Shown: positions 62,396 to 64,000 of the stretch, piece after piece | Layout: every line of letters starts with the position of its first letter | Position numbering within the stretch: position 1 is the stretch's first letter | DNA from: Denitrobaculum tricleocarpae | GTDB taxonomy: Bacteria; Pseudomonadota; Alphaproteobacteria; Kiloniellales; Kiloniellaceae | Reading direction: 5' to 3' | DNA: 64,000 nucleotides | Assembly: GCF_007004665.1 (NCBI RefSeq) | Contig: NZ_ML660052.1 | Coordinates: 372,001-436,000 of the forward strand | The notes under the pieces: generated by a model | What the model was told of the DNA's origin: nothing | Databases searched by the model: none | The model's input: the letters and a program-made list of their open reading frames with translations, nothing else | Program-made: the position numbers and the translations under genes

Positions 62396-63530
62396 TCCGG
62401 AAAACGGACAAGCGCTTGGAATTGAAACCCTTTTAAGTCAGATTGAGGGACTCGAGGGTGACGATTTCAACAAGGCGCTGACACAGGAGGTCAGTGCTCG
62501 GCTGCGCGCTTTACTGGACGGTATCCAATCCTACAGATCACACCCTTACCGTCGTGATCTGGAGGACCCGCCTTCTGCCTGGCAGGAGGGCTCCGCCCGC
62601 TTGTTGGATTTTGGTTTGGCGAAACACCGGTCGAAGCGGCCGGGTGCCAAAAGCAAGCCTGCAGTTTTGGTCGTGCCTTCACTGATCAATCGTTCCTATG
62701 TGCTTGATCTGAGCGAGAAACGCAGTCTCTGCCGCTGGCTTGCCGGCCAGGGCTTTCGGCCTTTCCTCATGGATTGGGGAGCGCCAAATGGAACGGAGCA
62801 GCGGTTTGGTCTCTCAGATTATACCTGCGGGTATCTGGAACGCGCACTGGATCATGTTCTCTCTGTGACCGCGGGCCGGCCTCCCGTGTTGTTGGGTTAC
62901 TGCATGGGCGGGCTCCTGACGCTGGCTCTGGCGCAGCGCCGTGCTGAGGACGTCTCCGGTCTTGCCCTGCTGGCGACGCCCTGGGATTTTCATGCCGGTG
63001 AAAATGCCCTGCCTGACGGCCAGTTGGCTGCCGTTTCCAGCAGCTGTCTGCCCCTGGCATCGCGGCTCGGATATCTCCCTGTCGATACACTGCAGAGTCT
63101 TTTCGCGCTTTTGGACCCGATGGCGGTCACCCGGAAATTTGTCGGCTTTTCGAAGCTCGACCCTGACAGCCAGAGCGCCAGGGAGTTTGTCGCGGTTGAG
63201 GACTGGATCAACGACGGGGTGCCGCTCGCAGCGCCTGTGGCTGGCGAATGCCTGGAGGGCTGGTACCGGCGCAATCTGACCGCGCGGGGCGAATGGGAAA
63301 TCGATGGCGAGAAGGTCCGGCCGGAGCATCTGGATTTACCCTGTCTCGCGATTGTCCCCGCCCAGGACCGGATCGTTCCGCCCGGCTCCGCACTTGCGCT
63401 TTGCAAAGCACTCAGGTCCGTCGAGCTTTTGCGTCCGAGATCCGGGCACGTGGGTATGGTCGTCGGACAACAGGCACGCGAGGATACCTGGCAACCTCTG
63501 GCCGCCTGGCTGAGCGCACTGGCCACTTGA
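62346..63530 (+). CDS. phaC: PhaC-like alpha/beta hydrolase (PHA synthase)
   Basis: About 394 residues. The lipase-like box GYCMGG (near nucleotides 62895-62912) carries the catalytic Cys; PAQDRIVPPGSA gives the Asp and SGHVGMVVG the His. SYRSHPYRRDLEDPP, WQEGSARLLDFG, VPSLINRSYVLDL and PFLMDWGAP are PhaC landmarks. The length matches the shorter class III-type synthases that need a PhaE partner. It polymerises hydroxyacyl-CoA. The start is unclear: no ATG lies in frame between 62301 and about 62769, so TTG 62346 or 62337, or ATG 62301, must be used, all inside the upstream gene. Confidence 0.78.
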   Translation: MKNGWPLSNPNNPASGNPENGQALGIETLLSQIEGLEGDDFNKALTQEVSARLRALLDGIQSYRSHPYRRDLEDPPSAWQEGSARLLDFGLAKHRSKRPGAKSKPAVLVVPSLINRSYVLDLSEKRSLCRWLAGQGFRPFLMDWGAPNGTEQRFGLSDYTCGYLERALDHVLSVTAGRPPVLLGYCMGGLLTLALAQRRAEDVSGLALLATPWDFHAGENALPDGQLAAVSSSCLPLASRLGYLPVDTLQSLFALLDPMAVTRKFVGFSKLDPDSQSAREFVAVEDWINDGVPLAAPVAGECLEGWYRRNLTARGEWEIDGEKVRPEHLDLPCLAIVPAQDRIVPPGSALALCKALRSVELLRPRSGHVGMVVGQQAREDTWQPLAAWLSALAT

Positions 63531-63572
63531 GCGCGCTTTAGCACCTGAGCGGGTTGGCCACTTGCACGCGCT
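63520..63572. repeat. Direct repeat after the synthase gene
   Basis: TGGCCACTTGAGCGCGCT (63520-63537) returns as TGGCCACTTGCACGCGCT (63555-63572), 16 of 18 bases alike at a 35-bp step. The first copy contains the stop codon of the synthase gene. The 266-bp gap to phaA contains no other recognised feature. Confidence 0.6.
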
Positions 63573-63760
63573 GCCGGCTTGCACGCCGGGTGTGGACGTT
63601 CTTTCGGAATTTATTGCTTTTCTAACGCACGCACCACTTGCACCGGCGGTGTGGGCGTCGTTATATCTTAACAAACGTTTTGCAGTGCAGCTAAACCGTT
63701 CAGCGGCGGTCTGGCTGGCGATGGATTGGGTGTCCGGTCGATATGGCCCGTTGCGGGTAA

Positions 63761-64000
<240 letters not shown>

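Overview
The window looks like chromosomal DNA of a free-living alphaproteobacterium, most plausibly Rhodospirillales-like. The reasons are moderately high GC coding DNA, polyhydroxyalkanoate (PHA) genes (phaR, a phaC-like gene, the start of phaA, a phasin), two complete TRAP transporter sets, a DUF6665-type protein, GcvA-type and RpiR-type regulators, and a large c-type cytochrome complement. The genus cannot be fixed from the sequence. No rRNA, tRNA, CRISPR array or prophage was seen. The only autonomous mobile element is one IS5-family insertion sequence.

Layout. 0-4.2 kb: a gene-poor stretch with two small hypothetical genes, a PAS histidine kinase, an 847-bp IS5-family element inserted at the kinase stop codon, and the first copy of a 141-bp palindromic repeat. 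4.2-12.2 kb: a tightly packed six-gene envelope-glycan operon (UDP-GlcNAc 2-epimerase, deacetylase-like/GT2 fusion, FAD oxidoreductase, polysaccharide deacetylase, GT39-like membrane protein, LPG-synthase-like membrane protein). 12.2-16.8 kb: a TRAP transporter divergent from a DapA-family lyase and a GntR/FCD regulator. 16.8-20.5 kb: an arfA-like ribosome-rescue gene with a terminator inside its reading frame, a von Willebrand lipoprotein, a DUF4332 protein, and the second 141-bp repeat. 20.6-25.5 kb: an adenylate cyclase, then three c-type cytochrome genes and a multicopper oxidase. 25.5-34 kb: mixed genes, including a CARDB-like exported protein, a cupin, an astacin-like protease, an RraA-family protein, a chemoreceptor and an MscS channel.

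34-46.9 kb is a divergent uptake and catabolism locus. The leftward arm is TRAP dctQ-dctM-dctP, an M81/MlrC metallopeptidase and a D-threonine-aldolase-like PLP enzyme. The rightward arm is ridA, an RpiR regulator and an oppABCDF peptide importer. Two near-identical RpiR/HexR-like palindromes lie in the divergent promoter region. 46.9-60.8 kb holds a B12-binding radical SAM protein, a tandem AAA ATPase, a phasin, an erythronate-dehydrogenase-like SDR, an MDR reductase, an XRE regulator, a PAS-GGDEF-EAL protein, a GcvA-type LysR regulator and a ureohydrolase. 61-64 kb is the PHA locus: phaR divergent from a phaE-like gene, a phaC-like synthase and phaA, which runs off the window.

The observations most worth following are the non-stop arfA design, the 141-bp palindromic repeat family with its CTAG end used as an IS target, the RpiR operator pair of the catabolic locus, the fusion protein with a catalytically degraded deacetylase domain, and several short tandem duplications in intercistronic gaps.
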